Shown in pieces: positions 1 to 8,293 of a stretch of 64,000 nucleotides of DNA. Source of the stretch: Actinomycetes bacterium. Its GTDB lineage: Bacteria; Actinomycetota; Thermoleophilia; BMS3ABIN01. The stretch is from positions 40,791-104,790 of the forward strand of contig JAJYLW010000006.1 in the NCBI GenBank assembly GCA_021787475.1, read 5' to 3'. Every line of letters begins with the position of its first letter. The first letter of the stretch is position 1. Under the pieces are notes generated by a model. The model saw only the letters and a program-made list of their open reading frames with translations. It searched no databases and had not been told where the DNA came from. Position numbers and translations under genes: made by a program.

Positions 1-1925
1 GGGTCCTTAGCGTCGATCGTCTCGGCCAGCGAACGGATGGTGCCGACAAGCGCTTCCTGCAAGTCCAGGTACATGCGTGCATTTTCAATGGCAATGGCGG
101 ACTCGTTTGCGGAGGTCGCCAGCAAATCAATCTCGGCTTGGTCGAACTTGCGCGGCTCGGCGAAATAGATGCAGATAACACCAATGCTTTCGTTCTTTGC
201 AACCAGAGGCAATGCGATCAGTGAAGCGTAACCCTGCATCGAGGCAATATGCTTCCACTGTTCGTAGCTGCGATCGGAAAAGACGTTTTCCACCACAAAC
301 GGCTTCCGCTCCATGAACGCTTTCCCTACCGGGCCCGCCCCCATCGGCATCCGCCGTTTTTTGTTAATCGCCCAGATATATTCTCTGGAGAGGTTAAAGC
401 TGGCTACAATTTTCAGATTGCGGCGTTTTTCATCAGGAATGAGGACGGAAGCGAACTGGGCGCCAAAAAGGCTGCCCACTTTCTGCGCCACCGCATTGAT
501 AACCTCCTGATAATTGAGCGTCGAGGTAAGCGCCTGACTGATATTGTGCATTGCGGACAGCTCCCGCACCTGCCGCCCCGCCTTTTCATACAGGCGGGCG
601 TTATCGATGGCGGTGGCCGCGTGGTTGACGAGTGTGCGGTAAAACTCCGTTTTGTTGCTGGAAAAGGTCGCACGCTTCCACGACCTCACTTCGCCCAGGG
701 TGACGACGCCGATAATGTCATCGCCGGCCCAAAGGGGAAGCAACAGGGCCGATTGCGTATCCGGCGTCAGCACCCAGTCCCATTCCCGGCCCCGATCCGC
801 GGTGGAAAGCCCGTCTTTCTTTATCAAAACCAGGCTGCCGCAATTTAACACCTGCGAGTGATAATGGGCGTCCTCCAGCCGGAATTTGTCGCCGACACGG
901 TAATCCCACTCTACGGGCCGGGCGGCCGCGACCGCCTTGATGACCATCATGCCGGTTTCGGGCTCGAGCAGCGAAACACGGCAGAATGTCACTTTCCGAG
1001 AGCTGGCAATCTTGTTACATAATGTCTGCAATATTTTGTCAACTGACAGCGACGAAGAGACCGAGGCGCTGGCGGCCAGCAGCAGGCCCACCTCTTCGTC
1101 CCGCCACTTCAGCGACAAGGACAGATCGTTAACGGCCAAAGCCAGTTCGCCAATTTCGTCGTGGCGATCAATCCCCGGCACCGGATCATACTGCCGGCCG
1201 CTAATTTGTTTCGTTTTCTCTGTCAGCTGCCGCATCGGCCGGAGCATAAACCGGTTAAAAGCGAAGTAAAACAGGCCCAGCAGCGCCAGCAGCCCCAGAT
1301 TGGTAATCAGGCCAAAGCGGATTTGCTCGGAGCGGATGAGGTTGTCCCGCTCGGCGGTGTTGAGGTACACGCCGATTGAGGCAATTACATTGCCTTTAGT
1401 ATCGCGAAGCGGCGAGATCATCTCAATGGCGTTCCGGGGCAGGGGCGCCACCGTGCCGCGATCGCCGCCTGAGCCGGCCGGGTTGGCGCCGGCGGTTGCG
1501 GCAGTGGTTTTCTTGTCTTCATCGCATTTTGACATGAACCTGGTGCCGCCGCCGCTTAAGGGAGCGGCGTCGGCCTCCGCGGCTAGCTTGCCCACCTGGC
1601 TGCGGTCGCTGCTGGCGACGTCGCGGACGGATCCTCCCACGGGCGCATAAATGTTGATCTTCTCGACATCCTCATTCTGTCGCATGAGGGAGTCAATATG
1701 GCCCTGCATCGATTTGTCCATGGGCATCCCCCCCATATTGGCCATCGCCGCATCGAAGAAACCGGCAAAAGCCTCAGCCCGCTGGCAGTATTCCTGGTTG
1801 ATGGTCTGGCTGAGATATTCTGAAGAATAGTAAGTAAGAGCGGCAGCAATGATCATCACCACTGCCCCGACCATAATAAAAAGCTTGCCCCGCAAGCCCA
1901 TGTGAAGTTTATTCTTTAAGCTCAT
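1..1925 (-). CDS. Membrane sensor, HAMP-GAF-GAF, probably HD-GYP (3' end outside window)
   Basis: I translated this reading frame directly; it stays open from about 1925 to the window edge. Order seen: transmembrane helix near residues 12-30, extracytoplasmic region to about 200 with an Ala/Gly-rich stretch, second helix near 203-225, HAMP linker, GAF domain near 280-430, second GAF near 450-600. The last visible residues read GTIRSLAETIDAKDP, the usual opening of an HD-GYP cyclic-di-GMP phosphodiesterase, so I infer that output. The start is chosen at MSLKNK; in-frame ATGs also occur at 1937 and 1976. It lies beyond the terminator of the nifU gene, so it is probably its own transcription unit. 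The ligand is unknown. Confidence 0.75.
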   Translation of the reverse strand, partial: MSLKNKLHMGLRGKLFIMVGAVVMIIAAALTYYSSEYLSQTINQEYCQRAEAFAGFFDAAMANMGGMPMDKSMQGHIDSLMRQNEDVEKINIYAPVGGSVRDVASSDRSQVGKLAAEADAAPLSGGGTRFMSKCDEDKKTTAATAGANPAGSGGDRGTVAPLPRNAIEMISPLRDTKGNVIASIGVYLNTAERDNLIRSEQIRFGLITNLGLLALLGLFYFAFNRFMLRPMRQLTEKTKQISGRQYDPVPGIDRHDEIGELALAVNDLSLSLKWRDEEVGLLLAASASVSSSLSVDKILQTLCNKIASSRKVTFCRVSLLEPETGMMVIKAVAAARPVEWDYRVGDKFRLEDAHYHSQVLNCGSLVLIKKDGLSTADRGREWDWVLTPDTQSALLLPLWAGDDIIGVVTLGEVRSWKRATFSSNKTEFYRTLVNHAATAIDNARLYEKAGRQVRELSAMHNISQALTSTLNYQEVINAVAQKVGSLFGAQFASVLIPDEKRRNLKIVASFNLSREYIWAINKKRRMPMGAGPVGKAFMERKPFVVENVFSDRSYEQWKHIASMQGYASLIALPLVAKNESIGVICIYFAEPRKFDQAEIDLLATSANESAIAIENARMYLDLQEALVGTIRSLAETIDAKD

Positions 1926-2009
1926 CCGCCCCAGCATTTCAGGGTAAACCCCGACCCCGCCCGGTAATGCCCTCATCGGTATACAGGTGGAAACGCTTTA
2001 GGCAGGCAA

Positions 2010-2041
2010 GAAAAATGCCCGACGGGAGCGGGCATTTTTAA
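2010..2041 (-). terminator. Rho-independent terminator after nifU
   Basis: The arms TGCCCG (2016-2021) and CGGGCA (2029-2034) pair around a 7-base loop, with A-rich and T-rich flanks on either side, so it could act on both strands. It lies 18 bases past the nifU stop codon. Confidence 0.8.
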
Positions 2042-2058
2042 ATGATTTGCAGTTTGGG

Positions 2059-2436
2059 CTAGTTTCCGTGCCGGGAGCGGTAGTCCTCGATCGCTTTGCG
2101 AAGGCCGTCCGAAGCCAGGTTGGAGCAATGCATTTTCTGCGGCGGCAGGCCTCCGAGGGCGTCGGCGACAACCTTTTTGGAGATCTCCTGGGCCTCATCC
2201 AGCCGCTTGCCCTTTGCAAGTTCGGTAACCATGCTGCTAGTGGCGATGGCGGCGCCGCACCCGAGCGTCTTGAATCTGACGTCCTCGATGCGGTCTTCCT
2301 TCTCATCGACCTTGATCGTAATCCGCATCACATCACCGCACTGCGGGTTCCCCACCTCGCCGACCCCGTCAGGGTTCTCAACCTCGCCCATGTTGCGCGG
2401 GTTCTGGAAATGGTCCATAACTTTCTCTGAGTACAT
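2059..2436 (-). CDS. nifU: NifU/IscU-type iron-sulfur cluster scaffold
   Basis: The 125-residue protein is a single IscU-like domain on which NifS-derived sulfur and iron assemble into Fe-S clusters before transfer to apoproteins. The three ligand cysteines are visible: Cys33 in NPQCGD, Cys60 in LGCGAA and Cys104 in HCSNLA, with the usual spacing. There is no C-terminal Nfu or ferredoxin domain, so this is the short bacterial NifU-like form. It follows nifS after 30 bases and is the last gene before a terminator, in the operon rrf2-tusA, nifS, nifU. It probably supplies the many Fe-S enzymes of the window (Apr, Qmo, HdrD, radical SAM). Confidence 0.92.
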   Translation of the reverse strand: MYSEKVMDHFQNPRNMGEVENPDGVGEVGNPQCGDVMRITIKVDEKEDRIEDVRFKTLGCGAAIATSSMVTELAKGKRLDEAQEISKKVVADALGGLPPQKMHCSNLASDGLRKAIEDYRSRHGN

Positions 2437-2466
2437 AATTATCCTCCTGGTTGCCTTAACCGGCGG

Positions 2467-3720
2467 TTAACCGGCAGCCTCGCAGTCACAACCTTCCGTT
2501 TTGTCAAAAGCGGCGCATTTCTTGTTCCCGCGCTTATAAACCGGGGACATTTCCCGAAGTCGCCCGGCGACAGCCGCGATCGCTTCAAGGGCGTAATCTA
2601 TCTCTTCCCGCGTTTCCCCTTTCGCCATCGAGATTCTGACAGAGCCGTGCGCCAGCTCCGCCGGCATGCCCAGCGCCAGCAGGATGTGCGACGGCTCCAG
2701 GCTCCCGGAGACGCAGGCCGAACCGGTCGAGATGAAAACCGGCCTTGCCCCTTCGGCCGTGGGATAGGACAGCGACAGCATGATTGATTCGCCTTCGATT
2801 CCTTCCAGGGAAAAATTAACGTTATTGGGAAGCCGACGGCGGCGGTGTCCGTTGATGCGTACGTCCTCGATGTTTTCCTCCACCCAGGCAAAGATATAAT
2901 CCCTGAGGCTGCCAAGCTGATCGGCTTCAGCCACCAGGTCGCGGCTGGCAATCCGGGCGGCCTCGCCCAGGCCGACGATGCCGGGCACGTTGTGGGTGCC
3001 GGCGCGGCGCTTCTTTTCCTGGCTGCCTCCATGAAGCAGCGGAATAATCCGGACGCCGCGCTTGATGTAGAGGGCGCCCACTCCCTTGGGGCCGTAGAAT
3101 TTGTGCCCGGAAAGTGACAGCAGGTCTGCACCCAGCGCCTGAACATCGACCGGGATATGGCCGACGGTCTGGGCGGCATTAACATGAAAGGCTACGCCGC
3201 TTTCACGGGCAATGCGGCCAATCTCTGTAATTGGCTGGATGGTGCCAATCTCATGGTTGGCGTGCACCATCGTAATAAGCACCGTGTCGGGACGAATAGA
3301 GGCTGCGACCGCATCCGGATCAACGAGGCCGTCGGAATCGACGGGCAGATAGGTCACATCCCAGCCCTTTTTTTCCAGGTGGCGTAGCGGCATCAGGATG
3401 GAGTGATGCTCGGCTTCGTTGGTGATAATATGCCTTCCCTTTCCCGCCCGCGCCTCAGCGACTCCCTTGATGACCCAGTTGTTCGATTCGGTGGCGCCGC
3501 TTGTAAAGAAAATATCCTTGGACTCGGCGCCAATCAGCCCGGCCAGGCTCTGGCGGGCTGACTCAATTGCCTGCTTCGCCTCGGAGCCCATCGAATACAA
3601 GGTGGCGGGGCTGCCAAAGTTCTGCTCAAGCCATGGCAGCATTGCCGCCACCACTTCCGGATCGGTCCGGGTAGTTGCGGCATTATCAAGGAAAATAGCT
3701 GAATTTGTTGATTTTCCCAT
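2467..3720 (-). CDS. nifS: Cysteine desulfurase (NifS/IscS type)
   Basis: A 417-residue PLP enzyme that takes sulfur from cysteine as a persulfide. Visible: the PLP lysine Lys207 in LSGHKFYG, the active cysteine Cys336 in GSACVSG on the long mobile loop typical of group I enzymes, and the NEAEHHS stretch near 101-107. Two oddities: the residue that normally holds the PLP ring nitrogen (Asp in HVDAAQ) reads Asn181, and the C terminus ends in a short tail with three extra cysteines (KCAAF, GCDCEA). It starts 9 bases after the Rrf2-TusA gene ends, so these genes are co-transcribed and the TusA domain next door is a plausible sulfur acceptor. Confidence 0.93.
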   Translation of the reverse strand: MGKSTNSAIFLDNAATTRTDPEVVAAMLPWLEQNFGSPATLYSMGSEAKQAIESARQSLAGLIGAESKDIFFTSGATESNNWVIKGVAEARAGKGRHIITNEAEHHSILMPLRHLEKKGWDVTYLPVDSDGLVDPDAVAASIRPDTVLITMVHANHEIGTIQPITEIGRIARESGVAFHVNAAQTVGHIPVDVQALGADLLSLSGHKFYGPKGVGALYIKRGVRIIPLLHGGSQEKKRRAGTHNVPGIVGLGEAARIASRDLVAEADQLGSLRDYIFAWVEENIEDVRINGHRRRRLPNNVNFSLEGIEGESIMLSLSYPTAEGARPVFISTGSACVSGSLEPSHILLALGMPAELAHGSVRISMAKGETREEIDYALEAIAAVAGRLREMSPVYKRGNKKCAAFDKTEGCDCEAAG

Positions 3721-3729
3721 TTTCTTGCC

Positions 3730-4449
3730 CTAGTTGCCGGCGACGCCAGCGCCGGTTTTGCGAATAATGAACTTTGTCTTTCTGCCGAATGGCTCATGAC
3801 CGAGAAAATCATTGCCTGTTCCCAGGCACCAGGCGGGAATATCGGCCTTGGCGCCCTCATCGTCAGCCCATATTTCGAGAACCTGCTGCGGCGCTAGCTC
3901 TTTCATCTTTCTGGCGATTCTGACAATTGGAAGCGGGCAGGCGTCGCCAACGCAGTCCAGCTTCCGGTCGGCGGCTCCGGTTTCCGCCAAGGCCACAGCC
4001 GGCCCGTCGGGTTTTGGCGGGTTTAATGGCTGGCTCTCGCTGCTTTCAGAAAGAATATCCATCAGGGTTGTTTTTTCCAGCACCTGCTCGCTCGCGCTTT
4101 TGAGCCGTGACCAAACTCCCGCCAAGCCGCAGCCTTTCATCCTGTCGCATTGCCCGTCATGGCTGACAGAGGCGCAATTTGCGGGATCGACGCGTCCCTG
4201 GAGCGCTGTTATGACCGCCAGCAGGCTGATTTCTACCGGCGACCGGCTCAGGCTGTACCCGCCGGACGGCCCCCTTGTGCTGATCAGCAGGCCGCCGCCC
4301 ACAAGGCGGCCAAGCAACTGTGTCAAAAACGGCAGCGGAATCTGCTGCCGGCTGGCAATGCCGGCCCGCCCCACAGGGGTTTTCCCGCCCTGAGCGGCAA
4401 TATCCATCATGGCCCGCAGGCCGTACTCGCTTTTTAAGGAAATCAACAT
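3730..4449 (-). CDS. Rrf2 transcription regulator fused to a TusA sulfur-carrier domain
   Basis: Residues 1-135 are an Rrf2 winged-helix regulator with the conserved start SLKSEYGLRA and the wing RGPSGGYSL. Cys92, Cys101 and Cys107 form a cluster-ligand-like group, although the first gap is 8 residues rather than the 5 of IscR. After a Pro/Ser-rich linker, residues 162-239 are a TusA domain with the carrier motif CPLP (171-174) and the usual DIPAWC stretch. It heads the nifS-nifU operon behind a sigma-70 promoter. The fusion suggests the regulator senses persulfide or cluster status directly, but that is inference. Family and domain calls are secure; the function of the pair is not. Confidence 0.9.
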   Translation of the reverse strand: MLISLKSEYGLRAMMDIAAQGGKTPVGRAGIASRQQIPLPFLTQLLGRLVGGGLLISTRGPSGGYSLSRSPVEISLLAVITALQGRVDPANCASVSHDGQCDRMKGCGLAGVWSRLKSASEQVLEKTTLMDILSESSESQPLNPPKPDGPAVALAETGAADRKLDCVGDACPLPIVRIARKMKELAPQQVLEIWADDEGAKADIPAWCLGTGNDFLGHEPFGRKTKFIIRKTGAGVAGN

Positions 4450-4486
4450 AATAAAAACAAATTCCGGTTAAGCTAGGTTCTGTTTT

Positions 4487-4515
4487 AGTTTAATAATGTA
4501 TACCTTGGTAGTCAA
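4487..4515 (-). promoter_or_regulatory. Sigma-70-like promoter of the rrf2-tusA/nifS/nifU operon
   Basis: On the minus strand a -35 box TTGACT (4515-4510) is followed after 17 bases by TAAACT (4492-4487), 38 bases before the start codon. The spacer contains GGTATACATTAT, where an Rrf2 operator could lie. The match is by eye. Confidence 0.5.
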
Positions 4516-4665
4516 CAATTTTTCTTTTTTCCCTTTTTCCCTTCTTCTAAACTCAACCATCCGATCAGATGGCAAGAAATAAGCATTGCTGATGACATGA
4601 TAATGTGTTAAATTGCAGGCTATTTTATCCATAATCAGCTCATTTGATCAAGTGAATAACCAGCT

Positions 4666-5475
4666 TCAGCCGGGCTTCAGCCGGTTGAAAGCGCGGCTGA
4701 AATTCGCCAGGACCTGTGCGGCAAACGCTGCTTCGCTCAGCCCGCGCAGCCGCGCAATCTCCGCAGCGGTGAACTGGACGTATTCGGGCCGGTTGGGCTT
4801 GCCGCGGTGCGGCACCGGCGCAAGATACGGGCTGTCGGTCTCGGTAAGGAGCAAATGGAACGGAATTGACGCCGCCGCCCTGCGCAGCTCATCCGCCTTT
4901 TTGTAGGTAACGTTCCCGGCAATCGACATATAATAACCACGGCGGGCGCATTCCTGCACTTGATCCCATAGAGAGAAACAATGAAGAATTACGGTCAGCC
5001 CCGCCGCATCGCTTGCCAGGATCTCAAGTGTGGGGCCGGCCGCCTGGCGGGTATGAACCATCAGTGACAGATCTTTTTCGCGCGCCAGCGCGATCTGGCG
5101 GCGGAAGAGATCGATTTGCGCCTGCCGCGGCGCCAGCTCCCGGTAAAAATCAAGCCCGGTTTCGCCTATGGCGGCCACCCGGGGGGATGCCGCCAGATTT
5201 CTCAGTTTGGTAAATAATTCCCGGTCAACAGAAGCGGCTTCGTGGGGATGGATGCCGGGGCAGGCCAGCACTTGCGGGAATTTCAGCGAGAACTCCACCG
5301 CCCGGCGGCTGCTGGCAAGATCAGTGCCAACAGCAATAATTCCGGCTACTCCGCTTGCGAGCGCATCGGCGACAGCCTTGGACGGATAATCCAGAAGGTC
5401 CAGATGCGCATGCGCGTCAACCAGCACCGGCTGTCTGTCCAGCCTTCCAGCCAAGGCGTCTTTATTCCCGCGCAA
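4666..5475 (-). CDS. tatD: TatD-family metal-dependent DNase
   Basis: The 269-residue TIM-barrel hydrolase shows the family metal ligands in order: HAHLD near residue 22, the glutamate in GETGLDFYR near 102, histidines in MVHTRQ and LHCFS, and the aspartate in TETDSPYLAP. Family members are 3'-5' DNases or exonucleases with roles in DNA repair and turnover; the precise substrate is not known. The start overlaps the metG stop by 14 bases. The pairing metG-tatD is a common bacterial arrangement, so translational coupling is likely. Confidence 0.9.
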   Translation of the reverse strand: MRGNKDALAGRLDRQPVLVDAHAHLDLLDYPSKAVADALASGVAGIIAVGTDLASSRRAVEFSLKFPQVLACPGIHPHEAASVDRELFTKLRNLAASPRVAAIGETGLDFYRELAPRQAQIDLFRRQIALAREKDLSLMVHTRQAAGPTLEILASDAAGLTVILHCFSLWDQVQECARRGYYMSIAGNVTYKKADELRRAAASIPFHLLLTETDSPYLAPVPHRGKPNRPEYVQFTAAEIARLRGLSEAAFAAQVLANFSRAFNRLKPG

Positions 5476-6988
5476 ACTTCGGAAAGAGAGGGCTGCTTGC
5501 GGTAACGCTCACGCCTGGCAACAGGCCGCCCCACTCCGCTTCTTCCAGGGAAAAATCACGCTCCTCCTCCGGCTGGCCGAGGCGTCTCATGATCTCAACC
5601 GACGTCCCGGGCATATACGAATGCAACAGGAGCGCACAAAGCCGGATGCCCTCCGCCAGGCTGCAGAGCACGGCGGCGAGTTCACTGCTCCGGGAGCCGT
5701 CCCTGGCGAGCGCCCAGGGTTTTTTCTCTTCGACAAACCCATTGACCCGCCGAACGATTTGCCATATGGTTTCCAGCGCCCCGGTCAGATCAACCTCGGC
5801 CATTGCCGCCTGCATGTCATTTATGCCGCTCGTAACCGGCCCCGCCAGTTCTGCGCCCTGCCCGGCCGGACTCTCCGGAATAATGCCACTGTGGTACTTG
5901 TCAATCATGGCCACAGTCCGGCTGACAAGGTTGCCAAGATCGTTGGCCAACTCGGCGTTGTAGCGCGACTCAAACCCTTCTGGAGAAACAATCCCGTCCT
6001 GGCCGAAGGCGACCTCGCGGAAACAGTAAAACCGGAAGGCGTCAACGCCGTAGCGGCCAATAATGTCAACAGGGTCGAGGACGTTCCCGCGCGTCTTGCT
6101 CATCTTGTGCCCGCCCATCAGCAGGTAACCGTGCACGAACAGATGCCGGGGGAGATCATAACCAAGCGCCAACAGCAGCGCCGGCCAGATTACGGCATGA
6201 AACTTGAGGATGTCCTTGGCCATCAGATGATAATCGGCAGGCCAAAACCTGCTCAAGTCGGCGTCCTCGCCCCCGATCTCTAGCGCGGTAATATAATTGA
6301 GCAGCGCGTCAACCCAGACATACACCACCTGGCTTTCATCCCAGGGAACGGGAATTCCCCATTTGAGGGCCGCCCTGCTGATGCTGATATCTTCAAGGCC
6401 GGCGCTGATGAAGCTGCTGGCTTCGTTGAAACGGACACGCGGCCGGACGAATTCGGGATTGTCCCGGTAATGTTTGAGCAGCCTCTCCCGGTATTGGGAA
6501 AGCCGGAAGAAATAATTTTCCTCCTCCACTTCTTCGGCGACCGTGCCATGGTCGGGGCATTTGCCGCCGATCAGGTCCTTCTCAGCGTAAAAAGCCTCAC
6601 AGGCGGCGCAATAAAGCCCCTTGTAAGATTTGAGATAGATATCTCCCCGGTCATAAAGCTGCTGCATGAATCCTTGCACCGCCGCCACATGCCCGGGATC
6701 GGTGGTGCGGATGAAAAAATCATTGCTGGCGTTAACCAGCGCCGCGAGGTTGATGAACTTCTCCGCCATCTCGTCGGCGTGTTCCTGAGGCTTGAGCCCC
6801 CGTCGCTCCGCCGCTCTGGCGACGGGGTTGCCGTGCTCATCCGTCCCGGTGAGAAAAAAAACGTCTTCTCCAAGTTGCCGGTGATAACGGGCGAGGACGT
6901 CGGCGGCAATTGTCGTGTAGGCATGGCCGATATGAGGCGCATCGTTGACGTAATAAATTGGCGTGGTAACGTAGAAACTTTTGCTCAT
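5462..6988 (-). CDS. metG: Methionyl-tRNA synthetase
   Basis: A 508-residue class I aminoacyl-tRNA synthetase that charges tRNA-Met. The HIGH motif is at PHIGHAY (residues 19-25) and the KMSKS motif reads HKMSKTRGN. Cysteines in CAACEAFY and GGKCPDHG lie in the connective peptide zinc-knuckle region, though the second pair is incomplete. It ends shortly after the anticodon-binding helical domain and lacks the C-terminal tRNA-binding (EMAP) domain of longer forms, which is normal for the short type. It overlaps tatD downstream. Confidence 0.95.
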   Translation of the reverse strand: MSKSFYVTTPIYYVNDAPHIGHAYTTIAADVLARYHRQLGEDVFFLTGTDEHGNPVARAAERRGLKPQEHADEMAEKFINLAALVNASNDFFIRTTDPGHVAAVQGFMQQLYDRGDIYLKSYKGLYCAACEAFYAEKDLIGGKCPDHGTVAEEVEEENYFFRLSQYRERLLKHYRDNPEFVRPRVRFNEASSFISAGLEDISISRAALKWGIPVPWDESQVVYVWVDALLNYITALEIGGEDADLSRFWPADYHLMAKDILKFHAVIWPALLLALGYDLPRHLFVHGYLLMGGHKMSKTRGNVLDPVDIIGRYGVDAFRFYCFREVAFGQDGIVSPEGFESRYNAELANDLGNLVSRTVAMIDKYHSGIIPESPAGQGAELAGPVTSGINDMQAAMAEVDLTGALETIWQIVRRVNGFVEEKKPWALARDGSRSSELAAVLCSLAEGIRLCALLLHSYMPGTSVEIMRRLGQPEEERDFSLEEAEWGGLLPGVSVTASSPLFPKFARE

Positions 6989-7103
6989 GGCCCCGATGCC
7001 GGATTAACAGGCGTTGATATAGCGCTGATATAGTAGCAGGTTTAAACAGAGGTTGTTCAATTAGCTGATCTTCCAATTCGTTCGGAATGAACTCGGGCGC
7101 GCC

Positions 7104-8174
7104 CTACGGGAATGCTGATATAGCAAGCGCGTCATGTTTCTCCCTGAGCCTTGGGGTGGCGGCGGCGCGGCGGGTCGCTGCTGCGGCAGCCGCCGCGGCT
7201 GCAATGATAATCCCGACCGAAGCAAGGACTGCCCCCGCCCCCGGAAGGCCCGATCTGCCATGACTTCGCCCGGCTCCTGATTCGACCTTTATTTTTTCGG
7301 CGGCGCCGGCTGGTGATTCCGGACGGTCGTGAAACTGATAATTGAGGACCCGGGACCGGGAAAAGCCGGGGTCGGAAACGGTCGTCATACTTAACGGCTG
7401 GCCGGGCTTGAGCTCCTTGCGTTCGGACGTTCGGACGCTTGCAGCCACCGGATGACCGGCGGAAAACGTACCTCTATCAGGCTGCCGCACCGGCGAGCGG
7501 CTGGCGGCGGACGCCGCTGCCGCCCCCGGCTTGGCAGCCGGCTGCGGCACCGAAGCCGGCACGGGAGGCGCGGGTTTTGCCGCAGCCGGCGGAGTTTCCG
7601 GCTGGCTGACCGGGGCCGGTGCTGCCGCCGGTGGAGCAGCCTGTTCCGGCGGAGGAACCGGCTCTTTTTCTTCCAGAAGCTCCAGCGGATTCAAATATCC
7701 GGCGCCGCTGCTCATCTTAACGCCAAAGTGCAATGCCGGACCGGCGCTGGTCCCGATCACTTGGCCGCGGGCAACACTTTGACCTGCTGTTACATTTGTT
7801 TGCGCCAGATGCAGATAGGTGCTTTTAAGCCCAGATAGATGATTTATGGCGATCGTCTGGCCTCCGCCTTCGGCCGGGGTAAACCCGACAAAGGAAATCA
7901 CTCCATCCTCGGCTGCCCTGATACTGCTGCCCGCAGCCGCCTCAATATCGATTCCCCGGTGGCCTTGGCCCGTGGCGCAGTCGAGGCTCCAGGACCTCAC
8001 CACGCCGCCGTCGACGGGCCAGGCCATCTTTTGGCCAAGCGGGGGTATTTTACCCGCGCATGAAGCGACTGGCCCGGCCAAAGCTTTCTGCGCACCAGCG
8101 CCCAGGAATGCTGCGAAACAAAACAACAATACCGAAACCCACAACCACGACCGCTTCCACGTCCGCATTCGCAT
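7104..8174 (-). CDS. Exported M23-family (LytM) peptidase with Pro/Ala-rich C terminus
   Basis: The 356-residue protein has a signal peptide (residues 6-33, ending near ALA-GP) followed by an M23 domain at about 40-170. The zinc and active-site motifs GHRGID and LHFGVK are intact, so glycyl or peptidoglycan cross-bridge cleavage is plausible. From about 175 it is Pro/Ala-rich, and near the end there is a hydrophobic run (VLASVGIIIAAA) followed by an Arg-rich tail, which could anchor it in the membrane. A good ribosome site GGAGG precedes the ATG. It is flanked by metG and the MurE-like gene and is probably transcribed alone. Confidence 0.85.
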   Translation of the reverse strand: MRMRTWKRSWLWVSVLLFCFAAFLGAGAQKALAGPVASCAGKIPPLGQKMAWPVDGGVVRSWSLDCATGQGHRGIDIEAAAGSSIRAAEDGVISFVGFTPAEGGGQTIAINHLSGLKSTYLHLAQTNVTAGQSVARGQVIGTSAGPALHFGVKMSSGAGYLNPLELLEEKEPVPPPEQAAPPAAAPAPVSQPETPPAAAKPAPPVPASVPQPAAKPGAAAASAASRSPVRQPDRGTFSAGHPVAASVRTSERKELKPGQPLSMTTVSDPGFSRSRVLNYQFHDRPESPAGAAEKIKVESGAGRSHGRSGLPGAGAVLASVGIIIAAAAAAAAATRRAAATPRLREKHDALAISAFP

Positions 8175-8293
8175 GCCGCTACCTCCGTCAGCTCCATCGT
8201 TGTCAATATAGACGACGAAAGAAAAATATCACTCTGACGCGGCGCAGGCAAGAGAGGGCGTTGGCATTAACAAGCCCTTCTTAGCAAATAGCG

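Noticed and set aside
249..848. 199-residue plus-strand frame opposite the sensor gene
   Set aside because: The minus strand encodes two recognisable GAF domains through this region; the plus frame has no family features.
7531..7782. Gly/Ala-rich plus-strand frame opposite the M23 gene
   Set aside because: Composition is the complement of the Pro/Ala linker of the real gene.
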